Under the pieces are notes generated by a model. It was not told the DNA's origin. It did no database searches and was given only the letters and a program-made list of their open reading frames with translations. 64,000 nt of DNA from Megaleporinus macrocephalus (lineage: Eukaryota > Chordata > Actinopteri > Characiformes > Anostomidae), in assembly GCA_021613375.1 (NCBI GenBank), contig CM038726.1, positions 2,128,046 to 2,192,045 of the forward strand, read 5' to 3'. Made by a program: the position numbers and the translations under genes. This document shows, piece after piece, positions 11,393 through 21,942 of the stretch; within the stretch, counting starts at the first letter, position 1; each line of letters starts with the position of its first letter.

Positions 11393-12015
11393 CAAATTGT
11401 GTATGGAATGTCATTAAAAACCGTCATTCGAGAGGCGCGCAAACTTTTGCACGAGACCGCGCGGGTTGACGAGGGAATAACGACGGGCGAAAGACTCGTG
11501 TCATACCATCGAGTCAGGATTTCACACATACACAAACACAAACACACATACACAGAACACAATTACCAGCGAGGAGGGGCCGCATGTTCCCTCCCGCCGT
11601 ACTTTATACCAAAATCTACGTATCAGCCTGATTCATTTACGACTCATAGCCATTGTACATAGACATACGGTAGATATGAGCTACGTGTGACTCATTTCAT
11701 TCTTTTCGCTGCTTTTAACGAACAGAAAACGTAAAAAAAGAGAAAAAAAGCAAACAAAAACAAACGACTTAATAAAAGTTCGCATGATAAGACTTTGATG
11801 TGTCGCTCGTTAGACGTTTTTACACTTTTACGAGAAGCCTGTACATGTTTCGATGATTTTTTTGTAGCAACAAGCTCTTGCACTTCAATGTGAATCTTCC
11901 AGATAAGTGCACCGCTTTAGCCTTTTTCTCGTAGGCCGAGTTTGGGGGGGAAAGGAGGAGGTGCACAACTCTGCTTTGGTTTATGGAGTTGCTGGCTAAT
12001 GCAACACGAAGACTG

Positions 12016-13172
12016 CCCAGCCAACATGTCCTTGTGGGCCCCATATTTTTTTATGTGGGCTTGTAGTGGGTTTCTGATTAATGATACACGGAGCCTAACT
12101 CTGGAGCCCAGTTGGTTTGTGGATTTGGGACCCAGTTGGTATATATTTTTAGGCCCCAGCTGGGTTAGAGTATTGGGCTTCAGTTGGGTTATAACTTTCG
12201 GCTCCAGTTGTGTTAAAACTATGGAGCCCTGTTGGGTTATAGAATTGGGACCCAGTTGGGTTACAACTCTGGAGCTCAGTTGGGTTATAGATTTGTGACC
12301 CAGTTGGGTTAAAACTATGGAGCCCAGTTAGGTTATAGAATTGGCACCCAGTTTGGTTACAACTCTAGAGCCTAGTTGGTTTATAGATTTGGGCCCCAGT
12401 TGGGTTATAACTTTAGGCCCCAGTTGGGTTGCAACTCTGGACCCCAGTTGGGTTATAAATTTAGGTCCCAGTTGGGTTAAAAACTCTGGACCCTAGATGG
12501 GTTACAACTCTGGGTCTCAGCTGGGTTATAGATTTGTGACCCAATTGGGTTATAATATTGGGCTCCAGTTGGGTTAAGACTATGGAACCCAGTTGGGTTA
12601 TAGAATTGGCACAGAGTTTGGTTACAACTCTGGACCCCAATTGGGTTATAACTTTAGGCCCCAGTTGAGTATCAACTCTGGACCCCAGTTGGGTTATAAC
12701 TTTTGGCCCCAGTTGAGTAACAACTCTGGACCCCAGTTGGGTTATAACTTTTGGCCCCAGTTGAGTAACTTTGGATCCCAATTGGGTTTCAGATTTGGAC
12801 CTGAGTTGGATTATAACTTTGAGCCCCACTTGGGTTACAGATTTGGGCCTCTGTTGGGTTACATCTTTGGGCCCCAGTTAAGCTATAGTTGTAGGTGCCT
12901 TTTGAATCACTGTCATGGGGCCCAGATAGTCTACATTTGTTGTCCCAGTGGGGTTACACTTATTTCTGTTGTGACTGTGGGCCCAGAGGATGATCGTTCA
13001 CATGGGCCCCACTTGCAACCCAGATTGGCCCAATTAGTGGCTCACATGGGTAAAAACACACACAGGGACCATGTGGAGCCAATAGACAAATCCTTGTGGG
13101 CCCAACTGGGTTTCCTAAAGTGGGCAGTCCATCTTTGACCCATGTGGGGCCCTTATGGACATGTTGGCTGGG
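12016..13172. mobile_element. Inverted-repeat element with internal 24-bp minisatellite
   Basis: The left end CCCAGCCAACATGTCC (12016-12031) is repeated as an exact reverse complement at 13157-13172. Just inside both ends is a GGGCCCCA core, so the imperfect terminal repeat is about 30 bp. The interior is a 24-bp minisatellite (about 12088-12890). No transposase frame is present, so this would be a non-autonomous DNA element. No convincing target-site duplication is visible, and the superfamily is undetermined. Confidence 0.6.
12088..12890. repeat. 24-bp minisatellite, about 33 degenerate copies
   Basis: The unit is approximately CAGTTGGGTTATAACTTTAG plus GCCC, alternating with a CAACTCTGGACC version, so a 48-bp dimer is often visible. 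Because 24 is a multiple of three it leaves 8-residue repeats open on both strands (Gly-Tyr-Asn-Phe-Gly-Pro-Gln-Leu forward, Ile-Thr-Gln-Leu-Gly-Pro-Lys-Val reverse). These frames lack upstream exons or domains and are judged artefacts of the repeat. Confidence 0.9.
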
Positions 13173-13644
13173 TGCTACCCAATGTACTAATCTACAAATG
13201 AATGTATGAAGCAGGAAGTGTGTACATTTCTTCACCCCTGGCCTAAAACTCAAACTCCGCCTATGCTTGTTCTCCTTCTCCTCGTTGCCGTGGTTGCTGT
13301 CGTTGACCAGTCGTTTGGCGTATAAAAGGAATCCCTTTCCTCTCTTACTGCAAGTGCCACCATTACTGCACAAGCAATAAATAATAAAAAGCTTTTTTAA
13401 AACCGATTTCAGAGCCAAAACACTTTTGAGCCTGTAACGTGGAAGCTAAATCGTTCGCTTTAAGCTAACCGGGGGTGTTTTTTTGTCTTTGCGTGGGTCT
13501 CGACAAGCAAGACTCTCTTAACGACAGCTCGGGGCGAAAATGTACTCAGTTTTCCCAAAACGTACATGAGCCACAAGTCTGTTTGCTTTTAGCTGTACCA
13601 GAGAAGCTACGAGGCTAATGTTGCTAACAAGTTATGGAAGCAGT

Positions 13645-15515
13645 TTATTGAAACAGTTTTAAACAGTTTTCCGAAAACATAGGCTCACTTAGCGATAGCG
13701 TGGGTGAAAATTCAGTTTCCCCAAAATGTAGGCTCACTGAACGTAGCTTGGACAAATCTTTCGACAGTTTTTCCAAAATATGGACTCACTTAACGTAGCT
13801 TGGATGAAAATGTACAGTTTTCCCAAAATATGGGCTTACTGAATGTAGCTTGGGCAAAAATCTTACAATGTTTTTCCAAAATATGCGCTCACTTAATGAT
13901 AGCTCAGGTGAAAGTTTGAAAACATTTCCCAAAATTTAGACTCACTTAGCAATAGCCTCTGTGAAAATTTACAGTTTTCCCAAAATGTAGACTCACTTAG
14001 TGATAGCTTGGGTGAAAATTTACAGTTTTCCTAAAATATGGGCTTACTGAATGTAGCTTGATTGAAAATTGAAACAGTTTTTCCAAAATATGGGCTCACT
14101 TAATGATAGCTCGGGTAAAAATGTACAGTTTTCCCAAAATGTAGGCTCACTTAGTGATAGCTTCTGTGGAAATGTACAGTTTTCCCAAAATATGGGCTTA
14201 TTGTATGTAGCTTGGCCAAAAAACTAGCAACGTTTTTTCAAAATATGGACTAGCTTTATGATAGCTTAGGTAAAAATTTACAAAGATTTTCCAAAATTTA
14301 GGCCCACTTAGCGATAGCTTCTGTGAAAATTTACAGTTTTCCCAAAATATAGGCTCACTGAACGTAGCTTGGACAAATCTTTAAACAGTTATCCCAAAAT
14401 ATGGACTCACTTAATGTAGCTTGGATGAAAATGTAGTTTTCCCAAAATATGGGCTTACTGAATGTAGCTTGGTTGAAAATTTACAGTTTTCCCAAAATAT
14501 AGGCTCACTGAACGTAGCTTGGATGAAAATGTAGTTTTCCCAAAATATTGGCTTACTGAATGTAGCTCGGTTGAAAATTTAAACAGTTTTTCCAAAATAT
14601 GGGCTCACTTAATGACAGCTCGGGTAAAAAATTTTCCCAAAATTTAGGCCTACTTAACGATAGCCTCTGTGAAAATTTACAGTTATCCCAAAATATTGGC
14701 TTACTGAATGTAGCTCGGTTGAAAATTTAAACAGTTTTTCCAAAATATGGGCTCACTTAATGACAGCTCGGGTAAAAAATTTTCCCAAAATTTAGGCCTA
14801 CTTAACGATAGCTTCTGTGAAAATTTACAGTTTTCCCAAAATATCGGCTTACTAAATGTAGCTTGGGCAAAAATCTTACAATGTTTTTCCAAATTATGGG
14901 CTCACTTAATGATAGCTCGGGTAAAAATTTACAATTTTTTCCCAAAATTTAGGCTCACTTAGCGATAGCCTCTGTGAAAATTTACAGTTTTCCCAAAATG
15001 TAGGCTCACTGAATGTAGCTTGGATGAAAATTTACAGTTTTCCTAAAATATGGGCTTACTGTATGTAGCTTGGGCAAAAAATTTACAGTTTTACCAAAAT
15101 ATGGACTCACTTAATGTAGCTTGGGTAAAAAATGTACAATGTTTTTCCAAAATATGGACTCATTTAATGTAGCTTGGGCAAAAAATGTACAATGTTTTTC
15201 CAAAATATGGACTCATTTAATGTAGCTTGGATGAAAATTTACAATTTTCCCAAGATATGGGCTTACTGAATGTAGCTTGGTTGAAAATTTACAGTTCTCC
15301 TAAAATATGGGCTCACTGAATATAGCTTGAGCTAAAAATGTACAATGTTTTTTTCCAAAATATGGACTCATTTAATGATAGTTCAGGTGAAATTTACAAA
15401 GATGTCCCAAAATTTAAGCTTACTAAGCGATAGCTTCTGTAAAAATGTACAGTTTTCCCAAAATGTAGGATCACTAAACATAGCTTGGGCAAAAAAAGTA
15501 TAGCGTTTTTTCCAA
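13645..15515. repeat. 50- to 56-bp minisatellite, about 36 diverged copies
   Basis: The unit contains TTTACAGTTTTCCCAAAATA then TGGGCTTACTGAATGTAGCT then TGGGTGAAAA. Two subtypes alternate (GCTCACTTAACGATAGC and GCTTACTGAATGTAGC), and a longer segment near 14540-14650 recurs at 14690-14800. A solitary copy appears at about 15655-15725. The array is flanked by a related single-copy segment on each side (about 13605-13645 and 15761-15800). Confidence 0.9.
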
Positions 15516-15789
15516 CATGTAGTGGAACCAAGACAAGATTTAGTGTAGGTTTGCTTTAGTTTTAGAACGCAAATCTTGGCACACATGCTGAGTTTATTAA
15601 GAATTAAGTATTAAGACACATGCTAAGTCTAGTCGTTCCCGTTGTTTACATAGACTTTCCCAAACTGTAGGCTCCCTTAGCGATAGCTTGGGTGAAAATT
15701 GTCAAAATTCCCAAAATGTAGTTGCGCCAAGACAAAATGTACTGCCTGCATGCTTTAGCTGTAGCTACGAGGCCAATGTTGCTAACAGG

Positions 15790-16950
15790 TTACGGAAGCC
15801 GAGGCTCACGGCTGGTTAGAGTAGCACTAGCTGTGTGGCTAATCCTGGATTCCGAGACTCTAACCCATCAAAAATGGATAAAACTATGTTAGCATGTTAG
15901 CTGCGTCGCTTCGTTTCCCAGCTAGGTCGGGGCTAAAGAGTTTCAGATCGTAATACACTATAAATCATGAAGCTAACAGCTATGTATACATCAGCTCCCG
16001 TGACTTGTTAGCTTGAAGCTCCAGTGCAGCAGCCATCTTATCTGATCCCCTGCGTTTGGGGTAAAAGGGGGTGGGTGGGTGGGGGGGACGTGTAAATGAG
16101 CTATTTCTCTGCTTTAACGCCGTCAGCTTCTCGCTAAAGGTGCTAACGCTCCCCCCCTCCCCGGCGCGGCGTCAGCTAAATCATGCTAACCACCACGCAC
16201 GTCAGGGAAGGGGTAAAAAAACAGACTTGGGGGCCTCGTTTCCCCTCGTTTGACTGGATAATAGCCGCAGACGTGATGTATGTAGATTGCTTTTTAGCTC
16301 GGGAAGAAGAAAGCCTGCTCGTTTGTGCCGTGTCGCTAGCTGACGGCAGGAAAGGAGGAAAAGAAAGAGAAGAGGGACTCGGGAATGGTGGGTGGGGGGG
16401 GGTTGTTGTTGTCAGGCGAGGACTCTTCGCCCCGTCTTGACAGCGCCGAGCTGAGCCGAGACGAGCAACCGCACGCTAACACACAACACGCAGCTCCTTA
16501 AACAGGTAGACGGAGGCTAACGCGCTCATCACCACTCTTCCTGGGAATGTGCTAAACTGGGAACGTGCTAAACTGGGAAGTGCGCTCTATCTGGCCACCA
16601 AGCAGGTCTGGCCTGAGTTGCCGATCACGAGCGCCGCTAATCGCTAAGTCATTGAGCCAACGCCTGGTTCCCGGGCGCGCTTCTCTGGAGCTACGCTAAT
16701 GTGCGGAGAGAGCACGTCGCTAATTCATTGGTGCTTTGTTGTGCTTTCGTGGCTTCTACTGTTCAGTCCTTTGCCTTAACCGCCCGAACGCCGACGCCGG
16801 CTTTAAAAGCTTTCGCTGGTAGTGACGCGCCGCCGGCGCTAACGTCTAGCATCTTCTGCCAAGGTTCAACGGGAATGCTCCGCTGCTGTGTTTCCCAGAA
16901 TCCCCCGGTTGGAGGTGTAAACAGAGCGAAGGTTGGGTTACGGTGGTGGT
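15790..16950. other. Relatively CpG-rich, GCTAAC-rich non-repetitive segment
   Basis: Between the arrays this segment has many CpG dinucleotides and repeated GCTAAC/GCTAGC words, rising to a dense CpG stretch around 16600-16860. It contains a G-run at 16067-16088 (GGGGGTGGGTGGGTGGGG-like) that could form a G-quadruplex. No start exon or TATA-type promoter can be argued for. The open frames at 16071-16440 and 16701-16952 have no recognisable domain. It could be a weak CpG island or simply an unrepeated part of the ar 3' flank. Confidence 0.4.
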
Positions 16951-16974
16951 GAATGGAACCGAGTGTCGCCAGTG

Positions 16975-18330
16975 GTGAATTTTAGAAAATATTGAAATTT
17001 TTCTTGGGGACTATTTTGTCTCACAGCGTCCTGCACATTTCCCTCCACCGAGAATGCACCAACACACATAGAAACATTTAAATTATTATCAAACCCATCA
17101 GAGAACCGACACACTTTATATGGAATGTTGAGTATGGACAAATCTGTATAAAATAGATTTTCATTAAGGGACTATATTTTGTCACACAGCACTCAACATG
17201 TATTCCTCCGCCACGAATGCACTAACACAAATGCAAACATTCGAATTACTGTGAAAACCACCAGAGAACTTACACACTTTACATGGAAATGTGGAAATTT
17301 GGAAAAAAATCGGGAAATTGTCTTTGGGGGCCTATTTTGCCACACACCACCCTGCATGTATCCCTCCACCATGAATGCACCAGTACAAATATAAATATAT
17401 ACATTACTATCAAACCCACCAGAGAACCAACACCTTTTATGGAGCGTTGATTATGGACAAATTGGGAAAATCTGGATGTAGTATATTTAATTAAGGGACT
17501 ATATTTTTTCACACAGCACCTTAACATGTATCCCTCCACAACAAATGCACCAACACAAATGCAATACTTTTGAATTACTGTGAAAACCACCAGAGAACCT
17601 GCACATTTTATATGGAATGTTGATTATGGAAAATCTGGAAAATCTAAATATAATACCTTTTTGGGGGGGACTATATTTTGCCACACGGCACTCAACATGT
17701 ATCCTTCCACCACAAATGCACCAACACAAATACAAACATTCAAATTACTTTAAAAAACACTAGAGAACCTACAAACTTTACATGGAAATTTGGAAATTTG
17801 GAAAATATCTGGAAAATATTTTGCCACACAGCACCCAGTATGTATCCTTTCACCATGAATGCACCAATATTTTAATCACTATAAAAACCACCAGAAAAAC
17901 TACACACTTTATATAGAACGCTGATTATGGACAATTCTGGAAAATCTGGATATAATACATTTTCATTGAGGGACTATATTTTGCCACACGTCACTCAACT
18001 TGTATCCTTCCACGACTAAGGCACCAACATGAAACATTTAAATCACTATAGAAACCACCAGAGAACATACACACTTTACATGAAACGTGGAATATGAGAA
18101 AATCTGGAAAATATTAACATTTTCTTTGGGGACTATTTTGCCCCACATCACCCTGCATGTATCCCTCCACCATGAATGCACCAACACGAGTACAAACATT
18201 TGAATTACTATCAAACCCACCACTTTACATGGAATGTTGATTATGGGAAAATCTGGATGTAACACATTTCCTTTCGGGGGACTATATTTCGCCACACAGC
18301 ACCCAGCATGTATCCCTCCACCACTAATGT
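16975..18330. repeat. About 160-bp satellite-like tandem repeat, about 8 to 9 copies
   Basis: The landmark CATGTATCCCTCCACCA followed by ATGAATGCACCAACAC recurs near 17036, 17198, 17356, 17525, 17697, 17840, 18000, 18158 and 18307. Each unit also carries a GGACTATATTTTGCCACACA segment, an AACCACCAGAGAACC segment and a TGGAAAATCTGGA segment. Copies differ by indels, giving spacings of roughly 145 to 175 bases. The several 60- to 100-aa frames on the - strand come from this unit. Confidence 0.9.
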
Positions 18331-19440
18331 TCTTTTTAAAAAACAAGTTTAAAAATACGTTTTAGGCCAAAAATTTGTCAAACCTCGGACGTCTGGTTTC
18401 TTTCGCCACCGCTCTGACTGACACTGTTTACATCTGAACCACAATTTTTGCTGAAATCGTGAAAAAATCGGCAAAATCCGACAAATTGAATTCCACATTT
18501 ACCAACAAAAGCAAGAAAAAAGCAATAAACCCTGGAAACAAACAAGACGCAGTTCCGAAAACCAGTGGATGTGAATGTAACGTACCTTCTTGGTAAACCT
18601 CTCGACTTCGTGAAGCTAGAAATGTTCTCGTTAAGTGACGTTTTAATCGGTAGTTTGAGATGAAATAGTGACGACGTGATTCATTTTTGCATTTCGTTTG
18701 ATTTGGGTTTTTCGGCCTTTTCTCTCTTTTGCACTTGCTAGCATGAGTCCGGTTCCGCAACCGAGCCCGAAACCTTCCTCGACAAGCACATGGGTCTGAA
18801 ATTAGCTGCACTCGATGTCAACACGTGAGTACGTTCGAAACGGGATGAAATGTTTTTCTTTCTTTTTTTAACGCAAAATTCAAGAAATTGATGTACAATT
18901 CAAAACTTGTCACGATGGTATGCAAACAAGCCATGTATTTATGAGAAATTTAATTTTTGGTTGTCGTTGTTAGTGTACATTGTGTAACTTTGTGTACCTG
19001 TAACTAATTCTACCCCGTTTTTTTCTGCTACTGGCTGTTAAAAGTGTTCTTACGATTATTCCTAAGCTGAGGCTTTTTTTAAATCTTTTTTTTTATTATT
19101 ATTATTATTGTTATTATTTTTTTTCCTAGTGTGAACAAGTCTGGTCTGTTGTGTATAAACTTCTGTAAGTTTATAAACTTTTTTTAACAGCACTTTTGCA
19201 GAACCTTTGGCTACATTCGAAAATGTAAACCCCCGGGCCCGCCAAAAAAAAAAAAAAAAAATTATAGTTTGTAAACCGGCGATCCACTTTCTTTCGGGCC
19301 GTCGCCCAGCGGGTCGGCCCATCGGAAGCTTCACGCCGCCGAGGATTTTGATGTGTGGCTTCGTGTAAATTAGGTTTGTTTTGTTCTGTGTTCCTTTACA
19401 TCCTATTCAATAAAATAATCATCTTTGTGCTTTGTGATGG
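18331..19440. other. Non-repetitive AT-rich sequence ending in a poly(A) site
   Basis: No coding exon is visible. The 127-aa reverse frame at 18428-18811 has no recognisable features. Short A/T homopolymers occur at 19075-19125 and an A-run at 19244-19261. The T- and GT-rich composition towards 19430 resembles a vertebrate 3' UTR end. Confidence 0.4.
19409..19414 (+). terminator. ar: Candidate distal poly(A) signal AATAAA for ar
   Basis: AATAAA followed within about ten to twenty bases by the GT-rich element TTTGTGCTTTGTGATGG. This is the best-formed polyadenylation context on the + strand downstream of ar. Assigning it to ar is inference: it would imply a 3' UTR of up to 10.6 kb unless spliced. 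Confidence 0.4.
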
Positions 19441-19689
19441 CTCGTAGGATTCTTTGATCTGTAATTAAATTCCTGAGCCCCCCGAAAGAAAGGTCAATTA
19501 GAAAAGTTCAATATTCTCTAAAGCGGTAGGGAAGAGGAGGTTCGGAAGGATTAGCCGAGTTCATTACTTCTTCCCGGGTCCTAAAATAAGAAGACAATTA
19601 TTGTGAACTCTAATTTCTGAGGGATTTAGCGGAGACTCAATTGTTCTGATTGTTCTTGTCAACAGACATAACGATTTTAGTAGAATTGG

Positions 19690-21680
19690 CAACCTCTACT
19701 CTAGGTCTACGCCTCGAGTCTTGAATGACTTGGACTCGGGTCTAACTTAAGTCACTAAACTGACTAAAGGCTTGCAACTTGACTTAGAATTTACCTTCAC
19801 TGACCTGGACTTGGAATCGGACTTGAGCTTTAAGATTTGAAAAGACTTGTCCCCCTATTTTAACATAATCAATAATAAAACTTAATCAAATATCTGATCA
19901 TTCTGTATTAAATGGTGCTGTAACGCTAGGCAGCTGAGCTGCACCGCTCAGTTTATCCATAACCTAGCAACAAGCGAAGTTCTGCAGCCAATCACGGGAA
20001 GCTTTGGGGGGTGCCAGTGTTGAATTTGTGCCCCCGATAATAATCCTGTTCATCTACAAAGATTCTGCTGCAGTAAATAAGAAAAGGAGTCAAGATCACA
20101 GATGGAGCTGCAAGGAAGGACTCTCCCTCTGTTCCTCCTCCTAGATCTTCCACCGTCCACTGAGAACTTCACTGAAACAGTAAAGAGTTTAGGAAGCTCA
20201 GCGTCTCAGACAGGAAGTGATCCTGTAGAGCAGAACAGTACAAACACTGATCAGTCCATGCAGAGCCACTGCAGAGTCACACATGCTCTTAAGACTGAGA
20301 GACCCGTCCAGATATTAATGGTTATGGTTTAGAATGTGATTATTAAAGTTCCTGTAGGTGTAATGAGTACTAATACTTCATACAGTGCAGAGTTTCTCAG
20401 CCTCGGCCTTCGAGGCTCACTGCCTCACATTTTAGTGTTTTTCTGATTTAACACCTATTTTAACTGGTAATGGACTGGTACTGAGGTGATTGGACTGGTG
20501 ATGGACTGGTAATGAGGTGATTAGACTGGTAATGGACTGGTACTGAGGTGATTGGACTGGTGATGGACTGGTAATGAGGTGATTAGACTGGTAATGGACT
20601 GGTACTGAGGTGATTGGACTGGTGATGGACTGGTAATGAGGTGATTAGACTGGTAATGGACTGGTAATGAGGTGATTAGACTGGTAATGGACTGGTAATG
20701 AGGTGGTTAGACTGGTGGTGGACTGGTGATGAGGTGGTTAGACTGGTAATGGACTGGTAATGAGGTGATTGGACTGGTGATGGACTGGTAATGAGGTGAT
20801 TGGACTGGTGATGGACTGGTAATGAGGTGATTAGACTGGTAATGGACTGGTAATGAGGTGATTGGACTGGTAATGGACTGGTAATGAGGTGATTAGACTG
20901 GTAATGGACTGGTGATGAGGTGGTTAGACTGGTAATGGACTGGTAATGAGGTGATTGGACTGGTGATGGACTGGTAATGAGGTGATTGGACTGGTGATGG
21001 ACTGGTAATGAGGTGATTAGACTGGTAATGGACTGGTAATGAGGTGATTGGACTGGTGATGGACTGGTAATGAGGTGATTAGACTGGTAATGGACTGGTA
21101 ATGAGGTGATTAGACTGGTAATGGACTGGTAATGAGGTGATTGGACTGGTGATGGACTGGTAATGAGGTGATTGGACTGGTGATGGACTGGTAATGAGGT
21201 GATTAGACTGGTAATGGACTGGTAATGAGGTGATTAGACTGGTGATGGACTGGTAATGAGGTGATTAGACTGGTAATGGACTGGTAATGAGGTGATTAGA
21301 CTGGTAAATGGACTGGAAATGTGGTGATTAGACTGGTAAATGGACTGGAAATGTGGTGATTAGACTGGTAATGGACTGGTAATGAGGTGATTAGTGATTA
21401 GAACTGCTTGAAATGATTTAATTTCATATGCAAGTTATTTTTGTTACAATAGAAACTTTAAAAATGTTAATGTTATATTAATGTTTTATATTTAATGTTC
21501 TACTAATCAACTGCATCCATTGTGTTAAATACTGACATGACATTACATCTGGTGACTTGACTAGGACTTGAAAACTTCGGACTTGACTCGAGACTTCCTT
21601 GTATTGACTCGGGACTTGATTGTGAAGAATTGAGACTTACTTGTTACTTGCAACTTAGTGACTTGGTCCCATGCTGATGC
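19690..21680. repeat. GACTTG/GACTCG-rich segments flanking a minisatellite
   Basis: Two stretches rich in ACTTGACTCGGGACTTG-type words occur at about 19705-19850 and 21540-21665, on either side of a 31-bp minisatellite. ACTTG/GACTCG-rich tracts of this kind are widespread interspersed repeats in fish genomes. They could be the two ends of one element with the minisatellite inside, or two separate insertions. Between them lies a 76-aa frame (20102-20332) with no recognisable domain. Confidence 0.4.
20464..21395. repeat. 31-bp minisatellite, about 30 copies
   Basis: The unit reads GACTGGTAATGGACTGGTAA then TGAGGTGATTA. Internally it is a near-duplication of GACTGGTAATG. Copies alternate in blocks between TTAGACTGGTAATGG and TTGGACTGGTGATGG, suggesting spread of multi-unit blocks. 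Confidence 0.95.
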
Positions 21681-21942
21681 CTGTTGTCATAAGGAATAAA
21701 GAAGGATGCACTGTGTCATTTATGAGAAGCACCACTATATAACCTACAGCCTGATAAACATGATTGAGTTGGGCTCATTCATAGACAGTAAATCTGTATC
21801 TACACTGTTATATAAGGTAGTAGTGAGTTTAGTACTTAGAACTGTAAACCTATGAAAATGCTGTTATATAGTGTAATAGTGACAGTTCAGTACTCAGAAC
21901 TGTAAACCTGTAATAACACTGTTATGTAGTGTAATAGCGAGA
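21396..21942. other. Spacer between arrays, no gene seen
   Basis: AT-rich DNA including part of the GACTTG-rich segment. Three diverged copies of a motif containing AGAACTGTAAACCT and CTGTTATATAGTGTAATAG (about 21785-21940) occur at the edge of the next array. Confidence 0.5.

Larger units (their letters stand above)
8843..19430 (+). other. ar: Probable ar 3' UTR and 3' flank (extent uncertain)
   Basis: After the ar stop no coding exon is visible. AR mRNAs in other vertebrates can have very long 3' UTRs, and the first poly(A) signal with an obviously good GT-rich downstream element is at 19409. Weaker AATAAA sites occur at 11387-11392 and 13376-13381. CT tracts lie at 9001-9072 and 9211-9272. 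The 187-aa frame at 9307-9870 lacks any recognisable domain and starts in a CT- and A-rich stretch, so I treat it as non-coding. How much of this interval is transcribed is inference. Confidence 0.45.
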
